Source: JAXGQD01 sp040766665
GTDB lineage: Bacteria; Bacillota; Clostridia; Saccharofermentanales; Fastidiosipilaceae
Assembly: GCA_040766665.1 (NCBI GenBank)
Contig: JAXGQD010000001.1
Span: forward strand, 124,001 to 188,000
Direction: 5' to 3'
Length of the DNA stretch: 64,000 bases
Shown here: positions 16,086 through 24,707 of the stretch, piece after piece
Position numbering within the stretch: position 1 is the first letter of the stretch
How the letters are laid out: each line of letters opens with the position of its first letter
Notes under the pieces: generated by a model
What the model was told of the DNA's origin: nothing
The model's input: only the letters and a program-made list of their open reading frames with translations
Databases searched by the model: none
Position numbers and translations under genes: made by a program

Positions 16086-17399
16086 ATGAAAAATAACGCG
16101 AAACTAAAAATTCTTGTAACACTGATCGTTGCTGGTTTGTCATTAAGTTCCTGCGGTAGTATCACAGGTATTCTTAAAGAAACGACGCAGATTAGCGAAA
16201 GCAGTCAGACACAGTCTCAGCCTCAGCCTGTCACGACCGAACCCACGAACAAGTACAACGTTTCCCAAGCGTCGGTGGAAGGCCTATCTAATGACTGGAC
16301 AAGTTTGCAGTTTGCCTATAACGGCGAGATTAACGATTGGATTGGCAAAACCCCCAACGACATGTCTGACGAATGGACCATCGTGGTGAACGAAGAGAAT
16401 AAGACACTCAAAGCGGGCACCGAACAATATTATCAAGTGATGCCAACACAAAAGCAGACAGATGGCACCGATCCTTTTTTTAATGTCCTTTTGCAAAACC
16501 CTACAATGCAAGAAATCACCCCTTTAGAAGCCAAAATTCTTTCAGTCAATTTCCAATCATCGAGCTTCTCTCCCAGCACCGTCAGCGAGAGCAATGAAGC
16601 GCCTCAAGCGATCAAGGCAGCCATGATCGCAGGCGGACTAACCGCCTATGATCCTGAAGCACGCGTCATCGAACTGTATGGCGAGCCAACAGAGCGCGTC
16701 GCCGATGAATATTTTCAGCAACGCTATTCGCTGGTTTACCGCAAAGATGACAAAAGCTTGAACGTGAGCATTTTCTATGAGCATGTCGACAGCTACACGA
16801 TAGCGCAGGTAAGCACCCCAGAGTACTTAGTAAAAGCCCGTGAGTCTGTGGCCAATGACGCACAAACCACCATGGACGAAAATTCTTATCTGAATGTGGC
16901 AGGTTATAAACTCTATCTCAATAGCAAATATCAAGACTTCGCAGCTGCACTCTCACCCTATGAAGTCGTCATGCAAAGCAGTTCAGAGCGCGATTTAGAA
17001 AAGATGATTGCACCACAAAGTGAACTCTCTACTGTCGTACGTATTCCGGGCTACGATAAATCCTCTGTTTATCTGAGACTTTACAATCCTACGGATACAG
17101 AATTAGTCGCCACTGACGCAGATTTAATTGGTATTAAGGTTGTGCATTCGTCACTCTTCGGCAGTTATGATGCACCCTACTTTCTACCAGTAGCCACGCC
17201 CTATGGTGTGAAGAACGGCACCGATTTTAAGGCAGAGTTGGCTAAGTTACCGGCAGATGCCGTGGAAAATGTTCTGGCAGAAGATGGTGGTGGTTATGCG
17301 ACCTTGGTTGCAAACGGATACCGTTTGTTGCTCTTAGCAATTCCCGGCGAGAACTGGGATCATGACATCAATGAGATTCTGTTTACGGTGGATAAGTAG
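16086..17399 (+). CDS. Hypothetical secreted lipoprotein, 437 aa
   Basis: A type II signal peptide ends in the lipobox L-S-S-C (cysteine at about residue 23). It is followed by a Ser/Gln/Thr-rich spacer (about 37-55) and a large extracytoplasmic part without a recognised domain. Two similar segments with W-I-G-K-T-P-N-D-M and P-Y-F-L-P-V-A-T-P-Y-G-V suggest internal beta-rich domains. It follows the phosphoribosyltransferase by 17 bases but has no obvious functional link; the operon may be incidental. Confidence 0.7.
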   Translation: MKNNAKLKILVTLIVAGLSLSSCGSITGILKETTQISESSQTQSQPQPVTTEPTNKYNVSQASVEGLSNDWTSLQFAYNGEINDWIGKTPNDMSDEWTIVVNEENKTLKAGTEQYYQVMPTQKQTDGTDPFFNVLLQNPTMQEITPLEAKILSVNFQSSSFSPSTVSESNEAPQAIKAAMIAGGLTAYDPEARVIELYGEPTERVADEYFQQRYSLVYRKDDKSLNVSIFYEHVDSYTIAQVSTPEYLVKARESVANDAQTTMDENSYLNVAGYKLYLNSKYQDFAAALSPYEVVMQSSSERDLEKMIAPQSELSTVVRIPGYDKSSVYLRLYNPTDTELVATDADLIGIKVVHSSLFGSYDAPYFLPVATPYGVKNGTDFKAELAKLPADAVENVLAEDGGGYATLVANGYRLLLLAIPGENWDHDINEILFTVDK

Positions 17400-17519
17400 G
17401 CAGGGTCGTGGTTCGTGTTATGTGATTAGGGCATGCGGAATAGTAATATAATTTCGGCAAAAAACGGCTGTGCGCAACAGTCGCTTTTTCAGTTGCGACT
17501 GGGATAAGCATGTCGTGAT

Positions 17520-17552
17520 GTGACTTAATTAACTCACGAAAAAAACTATAAT
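17520..17552 (+). promoter_or_regulatory. Promoter/operator of the Phd-type antitoxin gene
   Basis: A near-perfect 18-base palindrome around TTAATTAA (GTGA-C-TTAATTAA-C-TCAC, 17520-17537) overlaps the -35 position of a perfect TATAAT (17547-17552). This is the usual layout for autoregulation by Phd/YefM antitoxins; binding itself is inferred. Confidence 0.5.
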
Positions 17553-17579
17553 AGAAGAAATCTGAAAGGAGGAATTAAT

Positions 17580-17798
17580 ATGAAAATCACCGTGACAGAA
17601 TTTAAAGAGAATTTCGATAAATACTTAGATCTGCTTGAATCCGAAACGGTGTACATAACCCAAGATGGTGTTGTGATTGCTAAACTCTCAAACCCGCGTG
17701 AGGATAAAATCTACCTCCTAAACCAGCTCGCAGGCGTCGCCAGTGGAAGCGATGCTGACAGAGATAATATCCGCGATGAACGGCTTTCTACAAAGTAA
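17580..17798 (+). CDS. Phd/YefM-type antitoxin without a recognisable toxin, 72 aa
   Basis: The N-terminus has the family pattern (T-V-T-E-F-K-E-N-F-D-K-Y-L, then I-T-Q-D-G-V-V-I-A-K-L), the dimerising DNA-binding domain. The C-terminal helix (D-N-I-R-D-E-R-L) normally wraps the toxin. A strong AAAGGAGG precedes the ATG. In related loci a PIN or Doc toxin gene overlaps the antitoxin stop; here only a short frame follows, so this looks like an orphan or a locus that lost its toxin. Confidence 0.85.
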   Translation: MKITVTEFKENFDKYLDLLESETVYITQDGVVIAKLSNPREDKIYLLNQLAGVASGSDADRDNIRDERLSTK

Positions 17799-17925
17799 AT
17801 TAGAATACTTGGACAAGCATTATGTTGAGATTCGAATGAAAGAACTTCAGAATACATTGAAAATATCCGAAGAGCTTCAACGACAAGGCTATGAGATCGA
17901 AATCATTCCTGAAGATGTGTTCTAG
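17776..17925 (+). CDS. Doubtful small protein overlapping the antitoxin gene, 49 aa
   Basis: This frame overlaps the end of the antitoxin gene and continues 127 bases beyond it. Its downstream part has convincing coding character: a charged helical segment rich in Lys, Glu and Leu, then a short strand ending I-I-P-E-D-V-F. No ribosome-binding site is seen, and the start (ATG 17776) is a guess. It may be a real small partner of the antitoxin or the decayed end of a lost toxin. No homology is claimed. Confidence 0.25.
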   Translation: MNGFLQSKLEYLDKHYVEIRMKELQNTLKISEELQRQGYEIEIIPEDVF

Positions 17926-17954
17926 CAACTAATTTATGAAGAATGATATTGTCA

Positions 17955-19898
17955 TTATTTATCATAATTAACTTTCTCTTCCGCTGCACGAATACCGTAA
18001 TCCAACTCTTCAGCAGCTATATAAGTACTCTCAGTCGCTTTGATTCTTTCATTTAAATAGTTCCCTAAAGCAGTGTCTAAGCAAAACACACGACAGGCTT
18101 TCATTCCTCTGGTAAGTAGTGTCCTATATGTGTTGCGAATGATGTTGTCAGCTATTTTGTTAGCAGCTTCTGGATCAGTTTTACTAAGCTTTACAAGGCC
18201 GCGGAGCGATTGGTCGTCCTTAGACCGTTTCGTCCTGTCGGTTTTTATTAACCCATCTTCAAAGTACATATCTGGACCGATTATTATTCCAATGTACTCA
18301 AACTCCAAGCCTTGAGAAGTGTGGATACAACCTGCTTGAGTTACCGAATTTGGATCAATAGCCCAAATACCGTTAGTAAAGTTCCAAGCAATTTCGAAAT
18401 CAAAATCGGGAATCTTAATATCTTTGAATTCCGGGTTGTTTCGTTCTTTTTTTGGCCAATCCCAACAATACCCTGCAATGATTCTTGCCTTGTTATTACT
18501 GTTATGCTCTTTGGCCCAATCCAGAAGTTTATTAGGGTCATCAACTACTTCTATGTCATAACCAAAATCGAGATATTTATTCGCAGTCTCACGAATTTGT
18601 AAAACATCATCTATCCACGCTAAATAACTGTCAGAACCGTTACATCTGAACTGAGAACTCAAATTATCTTCTAAAACTATAGCGCCGGCATTCTTAGCAT
18701 GTTTTAGGATTTCCGCCTTAGTTCCAATGTCAAGAGTAGAAATTACTTGATTGTCATCAACAAAGAAAACGGAGCATTTACTGCTGTTAATTATCTCCTT
18801 CACTTGGTTTTCACCATCGACACCGTACACACCAGATTTTTCATTCAAGCGATGTGCCTCGTCAACTATTGCAATATCTAGTTCGTTTTCTTTTGCCTCG
18901 ACGTAAGCACCTGAACCTTTGAACAGATTATCAATCGAATTTGCAGTAAAACTGCCTTTTAGTTTTGATTTATAAACATTACGGGGAGCGGCGTTTTTAG
19001 TGATGTAATGTACAACTTTGTCGCGAGCGGTAAGTTCACAAAGAAGGTTAATAGAAATGACGCTTTTGCCTGTGCCGGGACCGCCTTCAACTATCATGAC
19101 ACGTTTCTTATTGTCCATCATGGTTTTTTCAGCCATCGAGATGACTCTTTCAAAGACGACTTTTTGATCATCAATCATGATAAATTCTTGATTGCCTTTT
19201 AGCATCGAGAGTAATCGATCTTGTAAAGATTTTGAGGGACGAATGCGACCATTTTCAATCGCGTATAAGGTGCGTTCTTGATCACCTTTTTTTACATATC
19301 GATTGATAAATTCTACTAATTTTGGACCACCATGTTGGTTGAATAAGGGGGCATCTTTAAGAAGTTTTGAAAACTCTAAGTCTAAAAGCGGGTCGTTATT
19401 ATCATCGGGAAGGTAGTTATGTAGATAAGCACAAGGGTGGAGCTTGATAGCACCGGAATAAACGGATTCATTAAAATCTTCAAGTAGATCCGCATATGAT
19501 TTTGCTTGATAAGATGGGTGTGGAAGACTTCTAAGTCTTTTGCCTACAAATGTTTCAACCAGGTCTTTACCTTCAGAAGATTTGTTTACACTCGACCATT
19601 GTTTCAACTCAATAACCACAACGTTAGCTTGATTATTTTCATCGTAACCACTGAGTAAAAAGTCTATGCGTTTTGTGGTACTTGGAATCATATACTCTAT
19701 AGCTACACCAGCGTCATCGGGCAAATCAGAATTGCTTACAATCATGTTCATGTACATTAGAGAGTTACGCCAAGATATTATCTCTCCTTGAGATGACTGC
19801 ATATAACTGTCTTTAACTAACCTATCGAGCCGAGCAACTAATTTTCCAGAAAGCACATTGGCTTTGAATTTTGCAACGTCGGAATGGTAAATAATCAT
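17955..19898 (-). CDS. DUF2075 helicase with PD-(D/E)XK-nuclease-like N-terminus, 647 aa
   Basis: Residues 70-100 contain R-I-D-F ... V-V-I-E-L-K-Q-W, the D-x(17)-E-x-K arrangement (D79, E97, K99) of PD-(D/E)XK nucleases. The Walker A motif G-G-P-G-T-G-K-S is at 272-279 and Walker B V-D-E-A-H at 345-349; later helicase motifs include S-Q-F-R-C (about 418), T-S-Q-G-L-E-F (about 535) and N-T-Y-R-T-L-L-T-R-G near 600. This is the DUF2075 (COG3410) SF1-like helicase family. The start overlaps the stop of the MazG-like gene by four bases, so translation is coupled. The gene is more AT-rich than its neighbours. A nucleic-acid-targeting defence role is inferred from architecture and partner. Confidence 0.87.
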   Translation of the reverse strand: MIIYHSDVAKFKANVLSGKLVARLDRLVKDSYMQSSQGEIISWRNSLMYMNMIVSNSDLPDDAGVAIEYMIPSTTKRIDFLLSGYDENNQANVVVIELKQWSSVNKSSEGKDLVETFVGKRLRSLPHPSYQAKSYADLLEDFNESVYSGAIKLHPCAYLHNYLPDDNNDPLLDLEFSKLLKDAPLFNQHGGPKLVEFINRYVKKGDQERTLYAIENGRIRPSKSLQDRLLSMLKGNQEFIMIDDQKVVFERVISMAEKTMMDNKKRVMIVEGGPGTGKSVISINLLCELTARDKVVHYITKNAAPRNVYKSKLKGSFTANSIDNLFKGSGAYVEAKENELDIAIVDEAHRLNEKSGVYGVDGENQVKEIINSSKCSVFFVDDNQVISTLDIGTKAEILKHAKNAGAIVLEDNLSSQFRCNGSDSYLAWIDDVLQIRETANKYLDFGYDIEVVDDPNKLLDWAKEHNSNNKARIIAGYCWDWPKKERNNPEFKDIKIPDFDFEIAWNFTNGIWAIDPNSVTQAGCIHTSQGLEFEYIGIIIGPDMYFEDGLIKTDRTKRSKDDQSLRGLVKLSKTDPEAANKIADNIIRNTYRTLLTRGMKACRVFCLDTALGNYLNERIKATESTYIAAEELDYGIRAAEEKVNYDK

Positions 19899-20218
19899 GC
19901 ATCATACTCCGTATACTTTTTACTGCTACCTTTTGCCTTCTCAACAGGATATTTTTCTCTGTTCTTTTGGACTTTTTCTCTGACGACATCGTCTACATCG
20001 AGACCGTTTTTACTGGCAAAAAGATACGCGTAAATGATGATGTCAGCAATTTCTTCACGCACTTTTATTGGGTCGGGTTTGCCGCCCCATTGGTAGTGTT
20101 CAAGCAATTCCGCTGCTTCAATGACGATGGATTTTGCCAAATTTTCCGGGGAATGAAACTGGTCCCAGTCACGTTCGATGACAAATTCTTGAATGAGATT
20201 TTCGGTTTCTCTGTTCAT
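19895..20218 (-). CDS. MazG-like nucleotide pyrophosphohydrolase, 107 aa
   Basis: The family metal-binding residues are present: E-A-A-E-L-L-E (about 31-37) and E-E-I-A-D-I-I-I-Y (about 56-64). This is the E-x-x-E and E-E-x-x-D pattern of all-alpha NTP pyrophosphatases of the MazG/RS21-C6 group, which hydrolyse (d)NTPs or modified nucleotides to NMP and pyrophosphate. The ATG at 20218 is preferred (AAAGGA eight bases upstream); the open frame further up crosses the divergent promoter region. It is the first gene of a two-gene operon with the DUF2075 helicase, sharing an ATGA overlap, which implies a common pathway. Confidence 0.88.
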   Translation of the reverse strand: MNRETENLIQEFVIERDWDQFHSPENLAKSIVIEAAELLEHYQWGGKPDPIKVREEIADIIIYAYLFASKNGLDVDDVVREKVQKNREKYPVEKAKGSSKKYTEYDA

Positions 20219-20386
20219 CTCCAGATTCCTTTCGAGATAGACTTTGTCCGCAGAGCTCCTGCTATCGTCTACCATTCTCTGTTTCTTTTGCCAAAAATTC
20301 AAGCAAGTTAAGCTAGAGTAAATCGCGAACTGAGCTGTACGTGATTTTAAAAGTGAGCCGTATCTTAAGCTAATCCCCCATTCTCT

Positions 20387-20415
20387 TGAAAAAACATCAC
20401 TAGTTTGAGATACTT
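20387..20415 (+). promoter_or_regulatory. Promoter of the marR-xth-radA-ispD-rsmE run
   Basis: TTGAAA (20387-20392) and GATACT (20410-20415) are 17 bases apart, followed by a short leader and GGAGG before the MarR start. Confidence 0.5.
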
Positions 20416-20439
20416 TTAGTCAACGGAGGTCGATGTCTC

Positions 20440-20901
20440 ATGGCTAAAAAGTCTTACGGAAAGTCCGCAGATACGGATTTGTCCTTGTTTATTCGCATGC
20501 AGAGGGCGGCGATATTTTTGCAGCGTGAAGTGGCGAAAATCACCATGGAGCATGGCCTGACCCTCTCGCAATTTTCCGTCCTGGAGGTGCTTTACCACAA
20601 AGGAGATTTGAATATTTGCCAGATTATGTCGAAAATTTTGGCGACATCAGGCAACCTGACTGTGGTAATAAGGAACCTGGAGAAGCTGGGTCTGATTGAA
20701 CGTCTGCAGGACCCTCAGGATAAGCGCGCCTACCTCATTTCGCTGAGTAAAGAGGGGCGCAAGCTCACGGCGGAGGTTTTTCCCAAGCAGCTGGCTTTGC
20801 TCGAAAACTACCTTTCGATTTATAGTGATGAAGAAAAACAAGAAATGATTACGCTTTTAGACGGTTTAAGAGTGTGGCAAAAGAAAGAGGAATGTAAATG
20901 A
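20440..20901 (+). CDS. MarR-family transcriptional regulator, 153 aa
   Basis: A winged helix-turn-helix occupies about residues 35-105: L-T-L-S-Q-F-S-V-L-E-V-L, then G-N-L-T-V-V-I-R-N-L-E-K-L-G-L-I, and the wing D-P-Q-D-K-R-A-Y. N- and C-terminal helices form the dimer interface. MarR proteins usually repress their own operon and respond to phenolics or oxidants. Here the gene overlaps xth by the four bases ATGA, so it may couple DNA repair genes to stress; this is inferred. Confidence 0.88.
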   Translation: MAKKSYGKSADTDLSLFIRMQRAAIFLQREVAKITMEHGLTLSQFSVLEVLYHKGDLNICQIMSKILATSGNLTVVIRNLEKLGLIERLQDPQDKRAYLISLSKEGRKLTAEVFPKQLALLENYLSIYSDEEKQEMITLLDGLRVWQKKEECK

Positions 20902-21650
20902 AATTAGTCTCATGGAATGTCAACGGACTGCGCGCCGTCCTGCAGAAGGGCTTTTTGGAGGCCTTTGATGAGTTGGATGCGGATTTCTTTTGCCTACAAG
21001 AAACGAAGCTGCAAGAAGGCCAGGTGACCATGGACCTGACAGGTTACCACGAGTATTGGAACTACGCGGTGAAAAAAGGCTATTCGGGTACCGCCATCTT
21101 TGCCCGTAAACCGGCCTTGTCCGTGCACTACGGTATTGGCATCGACGAGCATGACCAAGAGGGGCGCGTGATCACCTTGGAATATGAGGACTTTTTCCTC
21201 ATCACGGTTTATACGCCCAACTCGCAGGATGGTTTGCGTCGTCTTGACTACCGCTGTGTTTGGGAGGATGCCTTCCGCGCCTATCTGAAAAAGCTTGAGG
21301 AAGCGAAGCCAGTCATTGTCTGTGGTGACCTGAACGTGGCGCATACGGAAATTGACCTGGCCAATCCTTCCACGAACCGTAAGAGTGCCGGATTTACCGA
21401 CGAGGAGCGCGGCAAGTTCACCGAGCTTCTGGGCGCGGGCTTTGTCGACACCTTTAGACATTTCTTCCCCGACAAAACGGAGGCCTATACCTGGTGGTCC
21501 TATCGCACCAATGCGCGTTCACGAAACGCAGGCTGGAGAATTGACTATTTTGTTGTCTCCGAAGCCTTGAAAGATCGCCTCGTTAAGGCGGAAATCCATG
21601 CGGATATCCTGGGTTCGGATCACTGTCCGGTCTCTCTTACAATGAACTGA
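20898..21650 (+). CDS. xth: Exodeoxyribonuclease III / AP endonuclease, 250 aa
   Basis: The whole endonuclease/exonuclease/phosphatase fold is visible: S-W-N-V-N-G-L-R at the N-terminus, the metal-binding glutamate in L-Q-E-T-K (about residue 35), Y-T-P-N-S (about 110), the catalytic C-G-D-L-N-V-A-H (about 147), W-W-S-Y-R, and G-S-D-H-C-P-V at the end. The enzyme cleaves abasic sites and trims 3' ends in base-excision repair. Length is normal. It is translationally coupled to marR and followed by radA after seven bases, giving a DNA repair operon. Confidence 0.95.
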   Translation: MKLVSWNVNGLRAVLQKGFLEAFDELDADFFCLQETKLQEGQVTMDLTGYHEYWNYAVKKGYSGTAIFARKPALSVHYGIGIDEHDQEGRVITLEYEDFFLITVYTPNSQDGLRRLDYRCVWEDAFRAYLKKLEEAKPVIVCGDLNVAHTEIDLANPSTNRKSAGFTDEERGKFTELLGAGFVDTFRHFFPDKTEAYTWWSYRTNARSRNAGWRIDYFVVSEALKDRLVKAEIHADILGSDHCPVSLTMN

Positions 21651-21657
21651 GGTCACA

Positions 21658-23121
21658 ATGGCAAAAGTCAGCACCCACTATTTTTGCTCTGAATGTGGTT
21701 ACGAAAGCAGCGGCTACCTAGGCCGCTGTCCTTCCTGTAACGCCTGGAACACCTTTGTCGAAGAACGCCGCGCCACGGGCGCCAAAGCAGAATCTGCCAA
21801 AGCCTTCCATCAGGGATGGTTGGGCAGTCTAATGGATTCGGCGGAGCAGAGTGATGCAGCGAAACGCGGGTCAGGTCAGAGCGGAAAAAAGTCCGGTGCC
21901 TCATCCAAACTGCTGGAGCTGGATCAAATCAACGGTACCCAAGGCAAGCGCGTCAAATCCGGTATCGATGAACTGGACCGTGTATTGGGTGGCGGCTTTG
22001 TCGAGGGTTCACTGGTCTTGGTGGGCGGTGACCCGGGCATCGGTAAGTCGACCTTACTTTTACAAGTATCCGCCACACAGGGCTTTCCTGGACCGGTGCT
22101 CTATGTCTCCGGTGAAGAATCGCCGCAACAGATAAAACTGCGCGCGGAACGCTTGGGGGTGAGCGGGAAGGGGATTAAGCTTTTGCCCGAAATCTGCTTC
22201 GAACGCATCGCTGAGACCATCGTCAAACTACGCCCCGACCTCTGCATTATTGACTCGATTCAAACTTTATATTCCGAAGAACTGCAGGCGGCACCGGGCT
22301 CGGTGAGTCAGGTGCGTGACGTGACGGCTGGTTTGCTGCGCATCGCGAAGCAACTGGGGACGACAATTGTTTTGGTCGGTCACGTCACAAAGGATGGAGC
22401 TCTGGCGGGTCCGCGTGTGCTGGAACACATGGTGGACTGTGTACTCTATTTTGAGGGTGAACAACACAATACCTTACGTATCCTGCGAGCGGTGAAGAAT
22501 CGTTTTGGGGCGACCAATGAGCTGGGCATTTTTGAGATGTCACAGAAGGGCTTGCTGGGTGTGCCGAATGCCTCGGCAGCCTTACTTTCACAGCGTCCGG
22601 AACAAGTCGCAGGTGCGGCGGTAAGCTGCTCTATGGAGGGTACAAGGCCGCTGCTCGTAGAAGTACAAGCTTTGACGACACCGACCGTATACGGTTCGGC
22701 TCAACGTGCTTTGCAGGGCTTGGAGCGTTCGCGTTTGCTGATGATTCTGGCTGTGCTGGAAAATAAGTTAGGCCTGAAAGTGGCGCAGCAGGACGTCTTC
22801 GTCAATGTGGTCGGAGGTTTCAAAGTCCAAGATACGGCAACGGATCTAGCCTTGGCGGTAGCCATTGCTTCGAGTATGAAGGACCTCCCGGTTAAAGAGC
22901 ATCTCATTCTGATGGGTGAAATCGGTCTGACCGGTGAGTTACGGGCGGTGGCCAATATCGATCGGCGCGTGACCGAGGCTTTCCGCCTGGGTTTCAAGAC
23001 TTGCGTGGTTCCGGGGACGAGTCGTTCGGCGATTGAACGGCTCAAGTTGCGTGAGGCTCCGGACATCATCTATGTCGATAATGTCGCAGAAGCCATCGAT
23101 GTAAGTCTTAGCGTAAAATAG
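21658..23121 (+). CDS. radA: DNA repair protein RadA, 487 aa
   Basis: The N-terminal zinc finger has C-S-E-C-G (residues 10-14) and C-P-S-C. Then come the RecA-like core with Walker A G-D-P-G-I-G-K-S-T (about 124-132), the RadA signature K-N-R-F-G (about 281-285) and the Lon-protease-like C-terminal domain (G-G-F-K-V-Q-D-T to the end). RadA is a hexameric helicase that drives branch migration in recombination and also acts in natural transformation. An extra polar insertion (about residues 45-80) separates the zinc finger from the core. It is in the same run as xth and ispD. Confidence 0.96.
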   Translation: MAKVSTHYFCSECGYESSGYLGRCPSCNAWNTFVEERRATGAKAESAKAFHQGWLGSLMDSAEQSDAAKRGSGQSGKKSGASSKLLELDQINGTQGKRVKSGIDELDRVLGGGFVEGSLVLVGGDPGIGKSTLLLQVSATQGFPGPVLYVSGEESPQQIKLRAERLGVSGKGIKLLPEICFERIAETIVKLRPDLCIIDSIQTLYSEELQAAPGSVSQVRDVTAGLLRIAKQLGTTIVLVGHVTKDGALAGPRVLEHMVDCVLYFEGEQHNTLRILRAVKNRFGATNELGIFEMSQKGLLGVPNASAALLSQRPEQVAGAAVSCSMEGTRPLLVEVQALTTPTVYGSAQRALQGLERSRLLMILAVLENKLGLKVAQQDVFVNVVGGFKVQDTATDLALAVAIASSMKDLPVKEHLILMGEIGLTGELRAVANIDRRVTEAFRLGFKTCVVPGTSRSAIERLKLREAPDIIYVDNVAEAIDVSLSVK

Positions 23122-23151
23122 TGGCAAAACAAACACGAGGTCTCAAGCCTG

Positions 23152-23922
23152 ATGAATCAAAAAATCTACGTTGTCATCCCCGCCGCCGGAATGGGCGCGC
23201 GCATGGGTGCGGGAAAAAACAAAGTCTTTCTCGAACTGGCCGGTGAGGCCATTCTCAAGCGCACGTTGGACGCATTCCAAGCTCTGCCGGAAATCACGGC
23301 CATTCAAGTCGTGGGGCGTGCAGATGAGTTGGCTGATTTGGCGTCTTTTTTAGATGCGTGGCAAATTTCAAAAGCTCTACCACCTGTGGCGGGCGGTGAG
23401 ACGCGCCAAGCCTCTGTACTGAACGGGCTGTTGGCGCTACACGCGTTGGTAAGGGATACGGTTACGATATCTGCGCCTCCGGGTGCGCCTGCGCCTGACC
23501 CTGCCGCTACAGACGATCCACTGGTTTTAATTCATGATGCCGCGCGTTGTCTGGTCAGCCCCGAAATCATACGAGAATGCATTCGTTATACACGGGAGCA
23601 GGGGGCTTGTGTCGCAGCCATTCCGGTGAAAGACACGATCAAAAGGGTGGATGCTTCCGGACAGATACATGAAACCTTGGACCGCAGCGAGCTGTGGCAA
23701 ATTCAGACACCGCAAAGCTTTCGTTTTTCTGAGATTTTGGCGGCCTATCAATCGGCGCTGTCTCGGGGGATCAGTGTGACCGACGATGCGGCGGTGATGG
23801 AAGCCGCGGGTGGTGCTGTTTCTGTGGTAGAAGGAAGCCATGAGAATATCAAAATCACGACGGCTGAGGATTTGACTTTTGCCGAAGTCTTTCTCAGAAA
23901 TCGACGCGAGGTGGGGAAATGA
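23152..23922 (+). CDS. ispD: 2-C-methyl-D-erythritol 4-phosphate cytidylyltransferase, 256 aa
   Basis: The N-terminus V-I-P-A-A-G-M-G-A-R-M-G (residues 7-18) is the CTP-binding loop of IspD. Later motifs include V-L-I-H-D-A-A-R (about 123), V-K-D-T-I-K (about 158), and T-D-D-A-A-V-M-E with E-N-I-K-I-T at the C-terminal end. It makes CDP-methylerythritol in the non-mevalonate isoprenoid pathway. A Pro/Ala-rich insertion (A-P-P-G-A-P-A-P-D-P) at about residues 107-117 is unusual and recalls the insertion in the SRAP protein. The stop overlaps rsmE by four bases. Confidence 0.93.
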   Translation: MNQKIYVVIPAAGMGARMGAGKNKVFLELAGEAILKRTLDAFQALPEITAIQVVGRADELADLASFLDAWQISKALPPVAGGETRQASVLNGLLALHALVRDTVTISAPPGAPAPDPAATDDPLVLIHDAARCLVSPEIIRECIRYTREQGACVAAIPVKDTIKRVDASGQIHETLDRSELWQIQTPQSFRFSEILAAYQSALSRGISVTDDAAVMEAAGGAVSVVEGSHENIKITTAEDLTFAEVFLRNRREVGK

Positions 23923-24707
23923 GTCTGCCGCGCTTCTTCGTTGAGCAAGCCGATGTGGATTCGTCTACAGTTGTGGGTGAGACCTTTTATATCACTGGAG
24001 ATGCGGCACACCACGCGGGCAGGGTCTTGCGTATGCAGCCCGGTGAGCAGTTGGTGCTCTCGCGGGGCGATGGTTTCGATTACGTCTGCGAACTAATGGA
24101 ATTTCGTGATGCGCGTTTACACTTGCGTCTGCTGGATAAACAGGACAATCGCTCGGAATCTCTGCCGCAGATTACCCTTTGGCAGGGCTTACCCAAAGCG
24201 GCGAAGTTCGAGGAAATCATCGAAAAGTCGGTAGAGCTGGGTGTATTTCGTATTGTGCCGCTGCGCACGCAGCGCTCGTTGATTAAGCTGGATGATAAGG
24301 CTTTACGTTCCAAACAATCACGCTGGCAAAAAATAGCCGAATCCGCCGCCAAGCAATCAGGCCGCGGCCTGATTCCCGAGGTTGCAGCGCTCACGTCTTT
24401 TGAAGCGGCCCTGCGCTCGCTTGCTTCTGATATCGAAACAGGCACCGCTCTGGCTTTTATCCCCTGGGAAGAAGCGACGGAACCGAGTTTGAAAGCTTTT
24501 ATTAAGGCTTGCTTCCCGTCTGCGTCTGCTTACGAGCGTTTGCATTTTTTTATCGGGCCGGAGGGCGGCTTCTCTGCCGCTGAAATAGCTCTGGCGCTTG
24601 AGTCGGGGGTGTCGCCGCTGACCTTAGGCCCACGCATCCTACGCACGGAAACGGCCGGACCTGCGGTTTTGGCGATGCTCAGTGTGCTTTTGCCGGATTC
24701 GGATTAG
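23919..24707 (+). CDS. rsmE: 16S rRNA (uracil-1498-N3)-methyltransferase, 262 aa
   Basis: The PUA-like N-terminal domain includes H-H-A-G-R-V-L-R-M-Q-P-G (about residues 29-40). The C-terminal SPOUT knot has the characteristic K-x-x-x-F-E-E-I-I-E-K-S-V-E-L-G (about 95-110), F-I-G-P-E-G-G-F-S (about 210-218) and L-G-P-R-I-L-R-T-E-T-A (about 232-242). It methylates U1498 of 16S rRNA. Length is normal. It ends the run that begins with marR; a repeat-rich gap of about 520 bases follows. Confidence 0.94.
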   Translation: MSLPRFFVEQADVDSSTVVGETFYITGDAAHHAGRVLRMQPGEQLVLSRGDGFDYVCELMEFRDARLHLRLLDKQDNRSESLPQITLWQGLPKAAKFEEIIEKSVELGVFRIVPLRTQRSLIKLDDKALRSKQSRWQKIAESAAKQSGRGLIPEVAALTSFEAALRSLASDIETGTALAFIPWEEATEPSLKAFIKACFPSASAYERLHFFIGPEGGFSAAEIALALESGVSPLTLGPRILRTETAGPAVLAMLSVLLPDSD

